NCBI GenBank assembly: GCA_018398765.1
Contig: JAHBMJ010005961.1
Span: 1 to 61,764 of the forward strand
Source of the DNA: Chromera velia
Lineage: Eukaryota; Sar; Chromeraceae
Length of the DNA: 61,764 nt
Direction: 5' to 3'
Shown: piece by piece, positions 11,898-23,051 of the stretch
How positions within the stretch are numbered: position 1 is the first letter of the stretch
Layout of the letters: each line of letters begins with the position of its first letter
Program-made: the position numbers and the translations under genes
Notes under the pieces: model-generated
The model's input: the letters and a program-made list of their open reading frames with translations, nothing else
Told to the model about the DNA's origin: nothing
Databases searched by the model: none

Positions 11898-13514
11898 ATG
11901 AAAGCATGCTGCATACTCAGAGATCTGTCATCATGTGCCCGATCCTGTTCCGCTTCATTTCAAACTAACTACCCTGAGTGTGCAGGTGAAAATGCACAGT
12001 TCCTCGAATTCCTTCCTGCCAACGCACTCGCGTTCCTCCACAGTCTGGTTGTGAAGGATGTTCTCTGTGCTGCCGACTCGCGTGGCATGTTGCACTTGAC
12101 CTTTTGGATGAGTTGGTGCGATTTGAAGGGCCTCCAGCAGCTGCAGGTGAACATGGGGGGGCGGGGTCCCCGAGAAGCGGCGGACGCCTCTGTCCAGGCG
12201 TTGGCTAGCGGCCTGACAAAGTCTGTTGTCCCGCAGCTGAGGGTGTTCGAACTTTATGGGCGGGCGTGTGGGGAGAAGGGGACACGGGCAGTGCTGACAG
12301 CTCTGAAATCAGAAGAAGAAGAAGAGGAGCGGCCGCCTGTGGAAGAGCTGCGCATGCATGTGATCGGAATGGCCCAGCAAGAGGCAGATGCGATCTGCTC
12401 TGGGAGGGTTCCGTTTTTGAAGGGTCTTCAGGTCATGGATTCTGCCATCAAAACCTTCTTAGATGCTCTTATGCAAAGAGAGGGGGTGGTCGGTCTTACG
12501 GCACCGTTTTTTGAGTTGTCGATTCTTCTCGGTAATAATTATATCGTCCTTGACCATTCGGCACTTACGTCACGGATGACGGAGTGCCTTCTGGCCAACA
12601 AGCTGGGCTGCCTGAGAAGGTTTGTGTATGACCTTCCTTATGGTGGTAGGTTTTTTGCATCAGATCCATGGTCGCGTGTTTTCGATGATGCATTTCGCAC
12701 TGCGCGACTTCCTCACATCTGCACACTGAATGTTCACTGTGTTAACTTGGTAGTAGCGGGTCTGTTTGTGGGACTTGAGGGCGGGAATTTTCCGTCTCTG
12801 CGCAGTCTGTCGCTGCGAAGGGTATCTGTCGGCAGCGAAGACATGGAAGTGTTGGGGAGGGCAGCTGTTGCACAGAGACTGCGGCAGTTGGAGGAACTGG
12901 ACCTTCTTGAAATCCGTAGGCGCTTTGGGGGCGGGGAGCTGAGCCTTGTGATGTTTACACAGGCTCTGGGCGCAGGGCAGATGCCTCACCTGAAGAGGCT
13001 CGCTGTTCCTCTGTCTTCCGACTGCATTGTCGCACTAGCAGGTGTCTTTGTACTGAACGACCTTCCGGCCTTGAAGACGTTGGAAGTATATAGTTGGTTC
13101 AGAGAGGGGGGGTTGAAAGCGTTTTTCGAAGGTTTGCGTCCGACGACGCTTCCTTCGCTTTGCAGATTTGGCTTCCGTGGCTTGGGCTTTTTCAGGAAGT
13201 TAAGTGATGACGACGCAGGGGCACTAGCAGCAGCTCTGCGTGAAGGCAGACTCCCTGCGTTGGAAAGTTTGTCTTTGAGGGGGACTCCCTCAGGGATCGA
13301 TCGATTACGGGAGAGTGATTGGGGAGGTCGTGCAGGGGTGGTGAGTCTCGTAGTCGACAGTGATGATCTTCCAGGTTCGGAAGCGTCTGAGGGTTCAGGG
13401 TCTCTGCCACCCTCTCTGATTGGCAGCTCTCTGGCAGATGACGAAGCATTAGAAGAGATATTAGGACTCGACAGTGAAGTTGAGTCACTGCCATCACTCT
13501 TCTCGTTAGAATGA
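11898..13514 (+). CDS. Leucine-rich-repeat protein
   Basis: One long open exon ends in TGA at 13512-13514. It contains irregular repeats of the ribonuclease-inhibitor kind: segments such as LPALESLSLRG, MPHLKRLAVPL, LPALKTLEVYS, FPSLRSLSLRR and LRQLEELDLLEI each follow an alanine/glycine-rich helix (ALAAALREGR, ALGAGQ). This pattern is usual for RNI-like LRR proteins of protists, which act as protein-binding scaffolds. The tail after about residue 480 is acidic and Ser-rich. I report the in-frame ATG at 11898, but there is a good acceptor (TGTGCAG) at 11985, so coding may begin at 11986 as an internal exon. The ORF is open even further upstream without coding character. No signal peptide or membrane segment is evident. 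The partner is unknown. Confidence 0.7.
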   Translation: MKACCILRDLSSCARSCSASFQTNYPECAGENAQFLEFLPANALAFLHSLVVKDVLCAADSRGMLHLTFWMSWCDLKGLQQLQVNMGGRGPREAADASVQALASGLTKSVVPQLRVFELYGRACGEKGTRAVLTALKSEEEEEERPPVEELRMHVIGMAQQEADAICSGRVPFLKGLQVMDSAIKTFLDALMQREGVVGLTAPFFELSILLGNNYIVLDHSALTSRMTECLLANKLGCLRRFVYDLPYGGRFFASDPWSRVFDDAFRTARLPHICTLNVHCVNLVVAGLFVGLEGGNFPSLRSLSLRRVSVGSEDMEVLGRAAVAQRLRQLEELDLLEIRRRFGGGELSLVMFTQALGAGQMPHLKRLAVPLSSDCIVALAGVFVLNDLPALKTLEVYSWFREGGLKAFFEGLRPTTLPSLCRFGFRGLGFFRKLSDDDAGALAAALREGRLPALESLSLRGTPSGIDRLRESDWGGRAGVVSLVVDSDDLPGSEASEGSGSLPPSLIGSSLADDEALEEILGLDSEVESLPSLFSLE

Positions 13515-13935
13515 TGTCAGAAGGATTTAGCGGGGCGTCTTAGGTCTTACGATGTCTTATGCAACAACGATTACTAACGATTGCAGGATAGTGTATTCAT
13601 TTTGAAAACAATTAGGAAAACTGTTTATGTTTTAAAGATTATGTGACGTACTAGAGAGTATTAATGTCATTATTAAAAAGATCATTGAAAAGTTAATAAA
13701 AACATCGTTCCGTTAATTTTATATTAATTTAAATTTAAAACTATTTTACAGTTTATTGGGTGTAAGGGTCTTCAAAATTTTACGAGCCTTGGGTACGTTG
13801 GTACAATTAGATACAACTGAACGGCCATTGACGGTCATTCGACCTTATTTCTATAGTTTAAACAGCGAACTGAAATTTTATTGATTTGTCATATGATATC
13901 ATATGACTTGATATAGTTGACAGATATAGGGATAG

Positions 13936-15132
13936 TAGGGCTGGGAAAAGGTTTATTGAGAAAAGGTTCAAATCTGAAAAAGCGAACCTGGTAAACCTGT
14001 TTTGAACCTGTTAAACCTGTTTGGAACAATGGAACCTGTTTTGGAGGCCAGACGCACGGCCACTGGCACAAGGCCGGCCAGGCCCGCGCTGCCCGCGGCC
14101 GATATAGGTGAAATAAGGAGCCGGAGCCGCGCACACAGCAACTGTCCCCAGCCGGTTCAATCTATTGTGTCGGACAGACGCATGTCAGCATATGTCAGCA
14201 TCATATGTCAGTATGAAAACTCATGCTGATGGTTGCAGAAGTGAAGAAGTACATGTGACTTACCAAGTTTTCCATTTGTAAGGCCCCGCATCAAAATGGA
14301 CAGTCTCCACTGAAGGAATGAGGAAGTATAGAGTGTGTTTGACAGCAGTCTGCACGACAGTGTAATTGACAATGTCTTTTTGGAGGAGCTGCTTCAGACT
14401 CATGCCGGCAGCAGTCCTTCTACTTGCTTCCGCTACTGCCGTCTCCGGATCTTTTTTTTTAAACTCCTAGCTATAAGAGGGCTACCCATGGGTCTGACCT
14501 CTTTCACCGTACAACCCTTTTTCATTCTTTTTGTTAAAAAAAATTCTAGCAGTCCCATTCTCTCTGACACCTCAGGTTGTGTCTTGTGTACCGAAGCCGA
14601 AATCAGAGATATGGAACTGATTTGACAAGCACCTGACTGATTAATCAAAGGCCGGGCCAGGAGCAACAGGTCAAAGAGGCGGCGGTGCACGGAGAGGGAG
14701 GGGAGGAGCGGGGGCCGCAGGGCAACCGGTCAGCAGATGAAAGAAAGAAACAAACGTTGTAACAGTCTTATGTTGACTAAATTGTCATGATTGATATGAT
14801 CATATAAATTTAATTATAGCATTTTCCATTTTTTTAAGGCTTTTTTGATTATTGATTTTCGACTATAAACAGTGAATAACTTGAGACTAGCACCTAATGT
14901 GAGCGTAAATATTGATTTAAACTATTTAAAAACACTACTAAGGCATAGATTCTATAATAAAACGTTCTAAAAATGTATTAAAGCCTAATTTAAAAACATA
15001 AGATAATATAAAAAAATGAGGTTTCTATTAATTAAAAGTGAACCTGTTTTTAAACCTGTTTTTGAACCTGATTCAGGTTTATTACTTCGAAGTGAACCTT
15101 CAAGTTGAACCTTGAACCTTTTCCTAGCACTA
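13936..15132. mobile_element. Candidate MITE-like element, about 1.2 kb
   Basis: The left end reads TAGGGCTGGGAAAAGGTT (13936-13953). The right end, read on the minus strand from 15132, is TAGTGCTAGGAAAAGGTT: 16 of 18 positions match. Inside both ends are short repeats of GAACCTGTTT/AAACCTG on opposite strands. No coding sequence for a transposase is visible. No clean target duplication was found, although GGATAG occurs next to both ends. Confidence 0.45.
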
Positions 15133-15138
15133 AAGGAT

Positions 15139-17080
15139 AGCTATCATATCGATATCGTATCGTATCGGTCACACCGTATCGGTATCGAAGTATCGACTAT
15201 CGGTTCTTTCTCTAGCGGCCGAGTATCAGTTAGTATCGGCTTACGTACTTAGAGCTTGTGAAGGACTAGCTGGGCTAATATGTGGCAAGGTGCGCACCGG
15301 GCCGGGCCTCGGAGCTCGAAAACCGGGCGCGGCTGGGCCCAGTAATACGTATACCATCCCCAACCGGCTCCATGCATGGATGAATGTGGAACTGGCTCCA
15401 TGCAACGTGCACTAAATTCAGCCTCAGCGGCCAAAAGATGCAGTCCGACTTGGCTTTAAGATAAGACTGCATATACACTACATCCAATCTAATAGAGCTT
15501 TATCGTTTCCGTTTTCTGAATAAAACCGCTTCTAGACAATCAAAGCATCATAACAGCCAGAAGGGGAAAAAACAAGCTAAGGTGTGGGCATATTATAAAC
15601 GTTAGACGGATAGAAATTTTGTCTCCTAGCATGTAGAGTTGCTTGACCCGTTGTTGCCCTGTCGGAGTTGGCTGACTGGCCAACGTCCAAACAGCTTAAC
15701 TTTTGAAGGATAGTAGTCTAGAAATGGTCTTTTCACAGTGTTATCTCCTTTTTTTATGTCGTCTTGGAGCTTCAGGAGTGACCGGATTGACCAGGATATC
15801 AATATGGGCAAACCGAAATTTGGAAAGGTCAGTCACGAGTGAGGTCACTGTGACAGTCATTTGGTGGCATCCATACTCTACTATTAAAGCTTACCACTTT
15901 ACCATGCATTGATGTTCAACCACTGAACATTTTTCTGATAACCTCATCTTTTACAAATGCTTGCCACTTGATAACTTGCTACTCGTTTTTCGACATTGAC
16001 CTAGTTTCCAGCAACGGTTCAGTCTAGTTCGGTCTTCACACCCTCTGAATTACAAAACACATACCAAGACCGTCTTATCTGTTTCCCTGTGGGAACCTTT
16101 GTAGTCCAACGTGTTTGTCTTGGTCTTTTTTATGCTTTCACTTGTGCAGAAGGAACTTTTAATACCGCAAGCAGTGCTGTTTTCATTTTTCTGGAACTGG
16201 ATTTGCCCTCTCTGGAATAACCGGTGAGTTTATCACTTATGCCCGCTCCACAGAGGAAGGAGGGGGCTTCTCCAAAGTCTAGAAAGCTAAGGAGTGTCTC
16301 ACCATAGATGTATTTTACCAAATTGTTGCAGCTTTGAAATCCCAGCTGGCTGTTTTACATATTGGTTAATTCTTATGGAGAATCTGATGCACACACATAC
16401 AGATAAGCATACAGACCGCTACACACTATCAGACTTTTGACCTCAATTTTCTCTTCACTCCGCTTGCTGAGTATCAACCATCATATCACTCAAGAGAGTA
16501 TAACCTGAGCTGCTTGCTGTGTAACTTATGTTTTCTTTCTAAGACTTCTTTGTGCTATAAATGTACATGGTTCCTTCGTAAGTGCAGAATAGCATGTGGA
16601 TGTCTGCGTTTTGCTGTAAATTTTGTATGCATTCACTTATATTTGAGTGATTTTTGCACAGGTACACAGAATAAAGTCGAGTCTAACACTACATGCAGTT
16701 TGCGTCTGGCATGAGATTTCTAGGAACGATATATTGATGAAATCATTCTCAACCTCATGATGTGTTAACTCTTTTTGAGGGGGGGGTTAGGGGGGCGAAA
16801 CCCCCCTTATAGTTTAGCCTTCAGAACGTTTTGGAGCCCATTTTCTAAGTAAAGTTGACTCTTTATTATTGAGTCTTTAAAAACATAAAATTTTTATAAA
16901 AAGTTTAAAGTTTTATGAATGATACCGTTTACACTAAGTTTTAGCTTCGTACGCTAAAAATTTTATGTCAGTATCGAAATTATTGACGCTACCCCTTTTT
17001 TTTGGAACCTTAAATTCTGATATGATATCGATACAATATCGATTCGATACCGATACGATACAATAGCTATCGCTAGACAG
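15139..17080. repeat. Inverted TATCG-type repeat pair
   Basis: GATAGCTATC followed by ATATCGATATCGTATCG at about 15139-15200 has an inverted counterpart at about 17016-17075 (ending ATAGCTATCG). Both are runs of GATA/TATC with many internal palindromes, so the pairing may reflect shared simple-sequence composition rather than transposon ends. Nothing coding was seen between them. Confidence 0.35.
16777..16806. repeat. G-run/C-run hairpin
   Basis: GGGGGGTTAGGGGGGCGAAA followed by a six-C run can form a stem of six G-C pairs and also carries two G6 tracts. Confidence 0.6.
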
Positions 17081-17232
17081 ATATATAGTTTAACAGCTTG
17101 CAAAGTCCGTATAGATGGTTTGATAAAATTTTTTATGCTCTATCAGCGAAAAAAATGCATATGTCATTAATAATTGAGGGTTTTAGTTCGTGTACATATC
17201 GTATCCCCAATTAATCTGACACAGGCAAGTAC

Positions 17233-17495
17233 CGTTGGAGAGTGGCAGTTAGTTGGCTAGCATAACGGAGCTCATAGGTCGTAAGTTCAAGTTCTCTCAT
17301 GCAAGGTTCGTACTTCTCTCTAAAGTAATGCTCTATTGCTTTCAGACTGACTGACCTGCATAGACTTGCATTGCATGTGTATTGACTCATAGACGGCGCG
17401 ACGCCATGCATACGGCTAGGCTCGGCATGCGCGCGGCTCATTCTATTCTGACACATGGAACCACTTATTGTCACTCAGACGCTCACATCGTTACG
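17233..17495 (-). repeat. LTR copy 1 (263 bp)
   Basis: This is the 3' LTR of the left unit in coding orientation. Its plus-strand left part (about 17240-17290) resembles a degraded tRNA gene: TTAGTTGGCTAGCATAACGG and later GGTCGTAAGTTCAAGTTC, similar to the A- and B-box regions of an elongator Met tRNA. Confidence 0.85.
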
Positions 17496-17965
17496 TGCCA
17501 CCACTCCCTCCAGGCCACGTCCACGCTGGCCGAAGAAAAAGAACAACAAACAAGCTGAAAGCATCGATCTAGAAACGAATTTTTTCCATTTATTCATTTG
17601 TCCATTCAGACCGAGTCATACAGTGATGCCGTCTTAAATCTGATTCAATCACGTCGTCTCACTCTTCCCTACACCGTGCCACCTCCCCCTCCTGGACCGC
17701 GTCCACGCGCGGTCGGTGACACACTCCACGGTAGACCAAAGAAAAAAAAATCTGGCTCACATTTACGAACAAGCTTGCAACAAACAGACAAGCGAGGCAA
17801 AAGAACCAACCAAGAGCTAACAACAAATGAACAACTTCCAACGTCAATGCCGTCGGATGCTGTCAGAACAGGCACAGCCGCTCAGACAACCAAAGAATTC
17901 TAAAGCCAAACGAATTCACACACCGTTATACACAACGCAAACTCCGTAGTACCATGCTAATTCTT

Positions 17966-19471
17966 TCACACCCCGTGCCACACCTGAGGGACAAACGGCT
18001 CAACACCTTGGCGAGAACGTGCTAAGAAGGCATGCCAGTCAGCCGTGCCAACCCCTGTCATCTCTGGTACGAAATCCGCGCCCAACGTCCGCACCCGAAA
18101 GGAAAGATCTCGCCAGTACTCTCGCACGAGAGGGTCGTACTGAGGTGGTCTGCAAAGCCCACCAGACGTCTGCTGAACTGTTCGTTTCTTTTTTCTTTCC
18201 GTCTCCTTTGCCCTCTCCTTTTCACGTTCCTTCACCTCCTCCCTCTCCTGCTTTCGTCTCGCTTGCCTCGACACCGCAACTTCCACCGTCCCTTGCCTCT
18301 CTTCCCTCAATGAATTCAACTCCCTTTCATGTTTTTCTTGTCTCTGTCTCTCCTTCTTCTCCTGCCGCTTCTGTTTCTTTCTTTCTGCTCTGCCTGTCTT
18401 CACTAAATCACGCCCGTCTCCGTGTTTCCTGAAAGCAGTCTCGCGTGCTGTTTCCACGTCTGACCGCCCTGCACAGTCATCTCGTCTCTCTCCACCCTCT
18501 GTCTGGCCGAACTGCGACCCAGCTCCAATCTCGTCGGGGAATAGCCTCCGCTCGATTAAGCCGAGCCTTATCGGCACCACTTCTTCTGATGGAGACGGAA
18601 CCGGAAAATCAAATGTCGTGTGGGGCGTCTCCTTCCACGTGCCTCCCTCTTCCATCACATCAACACCGCCCTCTTCCATCAACTCATCTCCATCCATCCC
18701 GCCAAAATCGAATTCTCCATCAACTGCCTGTCCAGACACAACGCCTGCCTCCGTCTCAAAGCCAGGGGACACACTCCCCCATCTGGCTCTCACAGTGTTC
18801 TCACCCGCCAGGCCATCGTGCGGTGAGCCACGCAACCGCATACTGTCACCTCGGCCGTTCAAAATATCATGCGGCTCAAATCCTGCCTGTCTCGTGGCGA
18901 CAGCGCTCGGAACATTCATACGAGAGCCTTGGATGCTGTTCCCAAACCCCCGCCCTTCTGACTGCAGTCGCCCTCCTCCTTCTCCCAATCGCGCGACCGC
19001 ACTGCGACTCTTACCCTCTGACCTTACTGGTAAACGGCGCCATGAAATGCGCCCTTCCTGCTTTCTCCTCCCTCTCCCTTTCTCTTTCCCCACAGAAGCG
19101 GCTTTTTGATCTCCAGGTGACTGCTGTGATGGCTGCTGTGATGCCATTGGCTTCTCTGCCGCTTGCTTGTTGGCCCAAGCTGCTGCCGTCAATCTTCGAC
19201 TCCTGCGTGCTTTCGGCTTCTTTCCGGTCAGACGTTGTTTTGCTTCATCGCCCTTCCCTTCCTCTTCAAGGGTGGGCGCGGCCGGTTGGCAGCCCCCTAC
19301 CACCTCTGAAAGCTTCTCCACCAGTTGTTGACTCTCGTGCAAGAAGGCCTCACCGTTCTTCCGCACCTCCTTGAGGGACACGTTCGCATACTTCTCCGAA
19401 AAGTCTTCAACAAGCGAAACAAAATGACTGAAACGATCCGTCACAGACATCACGACCATCCGATTGGACAT
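17966..19471 (-). CDS. Gag-like protein of the tandem LTR element (intact copy)
   Basis: An uninterrupted 501-codon frame starts at the ATG at 19471, about 190 bp after the LTR/primer-site junction (19662), the place where gag sits in LTR elements. The N-terminal 60 residues look helical (DRFSHFVSLVEDFSEKYANV). A long Lys/Arg/Glu-rich coiled segment lies near residues 350-440. The C-terminal 65 residues are more conserved-looking (REYWRDLSFRVRTLGADFV). No CCHC zinc knuckle is present. It is called Gag-like from position, charge and the absence of any pol motif, not from sequence match; another structural protein is possible. The stop lies about 470 bp before the 3' LTR. Confidence 0.55.
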   Translation of the reverse strand: MSNRMVVMSVTDRFSHFVSLVEDFSEKYANVSLKEVRKNGEAFLHESQQLVEKLSEVVGGCQPAAPTLEEEGKGDEAKQRLTGKKPKARRSRRLTAAAWANKQAAEKPMASQQPSQQSPGDQKAASVGKEKGRGRRKQEGRISWRRLPVRSEGKSRSAVARLGEGGGRLQSEGRGFGNSIQGSRMNVPSAVATRQAGFEPHDILNGRGDSMRLRGSPHDGLAGENTVRARWGSVSPGFETEAGVVSGQAVDGEFDFGGMDGDELMEEGGVDVMEEGGTWKETPHTTFDFPVPSPSEEVVPIRLGLIERRLFPDEIGAGSQFGQTEGGERRDDCAGRSDVETARETAFRKHGDGRDLVKTGRAERKKQKRQEKKERQRQEKHERELNSLREERQGTVEVAVSRQARRKQEREEVKEREKERAKETERKKKRTVQQTSGGLCRPPQYDPLVREYWRDLSFRVRTLGADFVPEMTGVGTADWHAFLARSRQGVEPFVPQVWHGV

Positions 19472-20672
19472 TCTTCAAAGAAAAGGAAACTGCAAGGAGC
19501 CTGTCACGGGGAAATAAGTCCCTGTGAATGTTTTCGGGTAGCTGTGTGCGTCGCTCTTCAGGGAATCGCCAACTGAGAACGATGCGACAACACCTTCATT
19601 CGACCAGTCAAAGACGGTCAACGAATCTACCTTATCTGAGCGGGTCGACCACTCTGCTACCACGTTGGAGAGTGGCAGTTAGTTGGCTAGCATAACGGAG
19701 CTCATAGGTCGTNTCTCAAAGCCAGGGGACACACTCCCCCATCTGGCTCTCACAGTGTTCTCACCCGCCAGGCCATCGTGCGGTGAGCCACGCAACCGCA
19801 TACTGTCACCTCGGCCGTTCAAAATATCATGCGGCTCAAATCCTGCCTGTCTCGTGGCGACAGCGCTCGGAACATTCATACGAGAGCCTTGGATGCTGTT
19901 CCCAAACCCCCGCCCTTCTGACTGCAGTCGCCCTCCTCCTTCTCCCAATCGCGCGACCGCACTGCGACTCTTACCCTCTGACCTTACTGGTAAACGGCGC
20001 CATGAAATGCGCCCTTCCTGCTTTCTCCTCCCTCTCCCTTTCTCTTTCCCCACAGAAGCGGCTTTTTGATCTCCAGGTGACTGCTGTGATGGCTGCTGTG
20101 ATGCCATTGGCTTCTCTGCCGCTTGCTTGTTGGCCCAAGCTGCTGCCGTCAATCTTCGACTCCTGCGTGCTTTCGGCTTCTTTCCGGTCAGACGTTGTTT
20201 TGCTTCATCGCCCTTCCCTTCCTCTTCAAGGGTGGGCGCGGCCGGTTGGCAGCCCCCTACCACCTCTGAAAGCTTCTCCACCAGTTGTTGACTCTCGTGC
20301 AAGAAGGCCTCACCGTTCTTCCGCACCTCCTTGAGGGACACGTTCGCATACTTCTCCGAAAAGTCTTCAACAAGCGAAACAAAATGACTGAAACGATCCG
20401 TCACAGACATCACGACCATCCGATTGGACATTCTTCAAAGAAAAGGAAACTGCAAGGAGCCTGTCACGGGGAAATAAGTCCCTGTGAATGTTTTCGGGTA
20501 GCTGTGTGCGTCGCTCTTCAGGGAATCGCCAACTGAGAACGATGCGACAACACCTTCATTCGACCAGTCAAAGACGGTCAACGAATCTACCTTATCTGAG
20601 CGGGTCGACCACTCTGCTACCACGTTGGAGAGTGGCAGTTAGTTGGCTAGCATAACGGAGCTCATAGGTCGT
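18754..20672. repeat. Exact 959-bp duplication around a single N (probable assembly artefact)
   Basis: Positions 18754-19712 recur at 19714-20672 with a constant offset of 960 and no difference that I can find, joined by one N at 19713 that falls mid-LTR on one side and mid-gag on the other. The true second unit (20886-23051) differs at many sites, so an identical block next to an N looks like two overlapping contig ends that were not merged. Confidence 0.8.
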
Positions 20673-20885
20673 AAGTTCAAGTTCTGTCATGCAAGGTTCG
20701 TACTTCTCTCTAAAGCAATGCTCTATTGCTTTCAGACTGACTGACCTGCATAGACTTGCATTGCATGTGTATTGACTCATAGACGGCGCGACGCCATGCA
20801 TGCGGCTAGGCTCGGCATGCGCGCGGCTCATTCCATTCTGACACATGGAACCACTTATTGTCACTCAGACGCTCACATCGTTACG
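20623..20885 (-). repeat. LTR copy 2 (263 bp)
   Basis: This is the middle LTR, shared by both internal units after allowing for the duplicated block. It is nearly identical to copies 1 and 3. Its junction on the right is TTACG|TGCCACC, the same as copy 1. Confidence 0.85.
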
Positions 20886-21354
20886 TGCCACCACTCCCTC
20901 CAGGCCACGTCCACGCTGGCCGAAGAAAAAGAACAACAAACAAGCTGAAAGCATCGATCTAGAAACGAATTTTTTCCATTTATTCATTTGTCCATTCAGA
21001 CCGAGTCATACAGTGATGCCGTCTTAAATCTGATTCAATCACGTCGTCTCACTCTTCCCTACACCGTGCCACCTCCCCCTCCTAGACCACGTCCCCGCGC
21101 GGTCGGTGACACACTCCACGGTAGACCAAAGAAAAAAAATCTGGCTCACATTTACGAACAAGCTTGCAATAAACAGACAAGCGAGGCAAAAGAACCAACC
21201 AAGAGCTAATAACAAATGAACAACTTCCAACGTCAATGCCGTCGGATACAGTCAGAACAGGCACAGCCGCTCAGACAACCAAAGAATTCTAAAGCCAAAC
21301 GAATTCACACACCGTTATACACAACGCAAACTCCGTAGTACCATGCTAATTCTT

Positions 21355-22860
21355 TCATACCCCGTGCCACACCTGAGGGACAAACGGCTCAACACCTTGG
21401 TGAGAACGTGCTAAGAAGGCATGCTAATCAGCCGTGCCAACCCCTGTCATCTCTGGTACGAAATCCGCGCCCAACGTCCGCACCCGAAAGGAAAGATCTC
21501 GCCAGTACTCTCACACGAGAGGGTCGTACTGAGGTGGTCTGCAAAGCCCACCAGACGTCTGCTGAACTGTTCGTTTCTTTTTTCTTTCCATCTCCTTTGC
21601 TCTCTCCTTTTCACGTTCCTTCACCTCCTCCCTCTCCTGCTTTCGTCTCGCTTGCCTCGACACCGCAACTTCCACCCTCCCTTGCCTCTCTTCCCTCAAT
21701 GAATTCAACTCCCTTTCATATTTTTCTTGTCTCTGTCTCTCCTTCTTCTCCTGCCGCTTCTGTTTCTTTCTTTCTGCTCTGCCTGTCTTCACTAAATCAT
21801 GCCCGTCTCCGTGTTTCCTGAAAGCAGTCTCGCGTGCTGTTTCCACGTCTGACCGCCCTGCACAGTTATCTCGTCTCTCTCCACCCTCTGTCTGGCCGAA
21901 CTGCAACCCAGCTCCAATCTCGTCGGGGAATAGCCTCCGCTCGATCAAGCTGAGCCTCATCGGCACCACTTCTTTTGATGGAGACGGAACCGGAAAATCA
22001 AATGTCGTGTGGGGCGTCTCCTTCCACGTGCCTCCCTCTTCCATCACATCAACACCGCCCTCTTCCATCAACTCATCTCCATCCATCCCGCCAAAATCGA
22101 ATTCTCCATCAACTGCCTGTCCAGACACAACGCCTGCCTCCATCTCAAAGCCAGGGGACACACTCCCCCATCTGGCTTTCACAGTGTTCTCACCCGCTAG
22201 GCCATCGTACGGTGAGCCACGCAACCGCATACTGTCACCTCGGCCGTTCAAAATATCATGCGGCTCAAATCCTGCCTGTCTCATGGCGACAGCGCTCGGA
22301 ACATTCATACGAGAGCCTTGGATGCTGTTCCCAAACCCCCGTCCTTCTGACTGCAGTCACCCTCCTCCTTCTCCCAATCGCGCGACCGCACTGCAACTCT
22401 TACCCACTGACCTTACTGGTAAACGGCGCCATGAAATGCGCCCTTCCTGCTTTCTCCTCCCTCTCCCTTTCTCTTTCTCCACAGAAGCGGCTTTTTGATC
22501 TCCAGGTGACTGCTGTGATGGCTGCTGTGATGCCATTGGCTTCTCTGCCGCTTGCTTGTGGGCCCAAGCTGCTGCCGTCAATCTTCGACTCCTGCGTGCT
22601 TTCGGCTTCTTTCCGGTCAGACGTTGTTTTGTTTCATCGCCCTTCCCTTCCTCTTCAAGGGTGGGCGCGGCCGGTTGGCAGCCCCCTACCACCTCTGAAA
22701 GCTTCTCCACCAGTTGTTGACTCTTGTGCAAGAAGGCCTCACCGTTCTTCCACACCTCCTTGAGGGACACGTTCGCATACTTCTCCGAAAAGTCTTCAAC
22801 AAGCGAAACAAAATGGCTGAAACGATCCGTCACAGACATCACGACCATCCGATTGGACAT
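21355..22860 (-). pseudogene. Gag-like ORF of the right unit, broken by two nonsense changes
   Basis: It is homologous along its whole length to the intact ORF at 17966-19471. Two CGA codons have become TGA: one between the fragments 22357-22860 and 21511-22308 (near 22354), and one next to 21511 (the LVREYW site). The rest of the frame is preserved. Other differences include Arg to Cys (RSEGKSRS to RSVGKSCS). The unit is therefore a dead copy. Confidence 0.75.
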
Positions 22861-23040
22861 TCTTCAAAGAAAAGGAAACTGCAAGGAGCCTGTCACGGGG
22901 AAATAAGTCCCTGTGAATGTTTTCGGGTAGCTGTGTGTGTCGCTCTTCAGGGAATCGCCAACTGAGAACGATGCGACAACACCTTCATTCGACCAGTTAA
23001 AGACGGTCAACGAATCTACCTTATCTGAGCGGGTTGACCG

Positions 23041-23051
23041 CTCTGCTACCA
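23041..23051 (-). other. Primer binding site of the right unit
   Basis: TGGTAGCAGAG on the minus strand abuts the LTR end with no spacer. The same 11 bases occur at the equivalent position of the left unit (19652-19662). They are complementary to the acceptor end of an initiator-type Met tRNA (…CTCTGCTACCA). Confidence 0.6.

Larger units (their letters stand above)
13515..17227. other. AT-rich intergenic region built of inverted-repeat remnants
   Basis: There is no credible gene. GC-rich islands at about 14040-14105 and 15285-15345 stand out in AT-rich sequence. The region holds the two inverted-repeat structures listed separately and the G-run hairpin at 16777-16806. Confidence 0.6.

Noticed and set aside
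15249..16714. Several ORFs of 60-70 codons
   Set aside because: No coding signs, no neighbours in frame, AT-rich repeat-derived surroundings.
17496..17965. Extra small protein genes between gag and the 3' LTR
   Set aside because: Short frames without conserved character between the two units; one unit has a 1-base deletion in an A-run here.
18445..19374. 309-codon plus-strand frame opposite the gag-like ORF
   Set aside because: Shadow of the minus-strand ORF; Ser/Pro/Leu-rich composition reflects the antisense of a charged protein, and placement relative to primer site and polypurine tract fixes the minus strand as coding.
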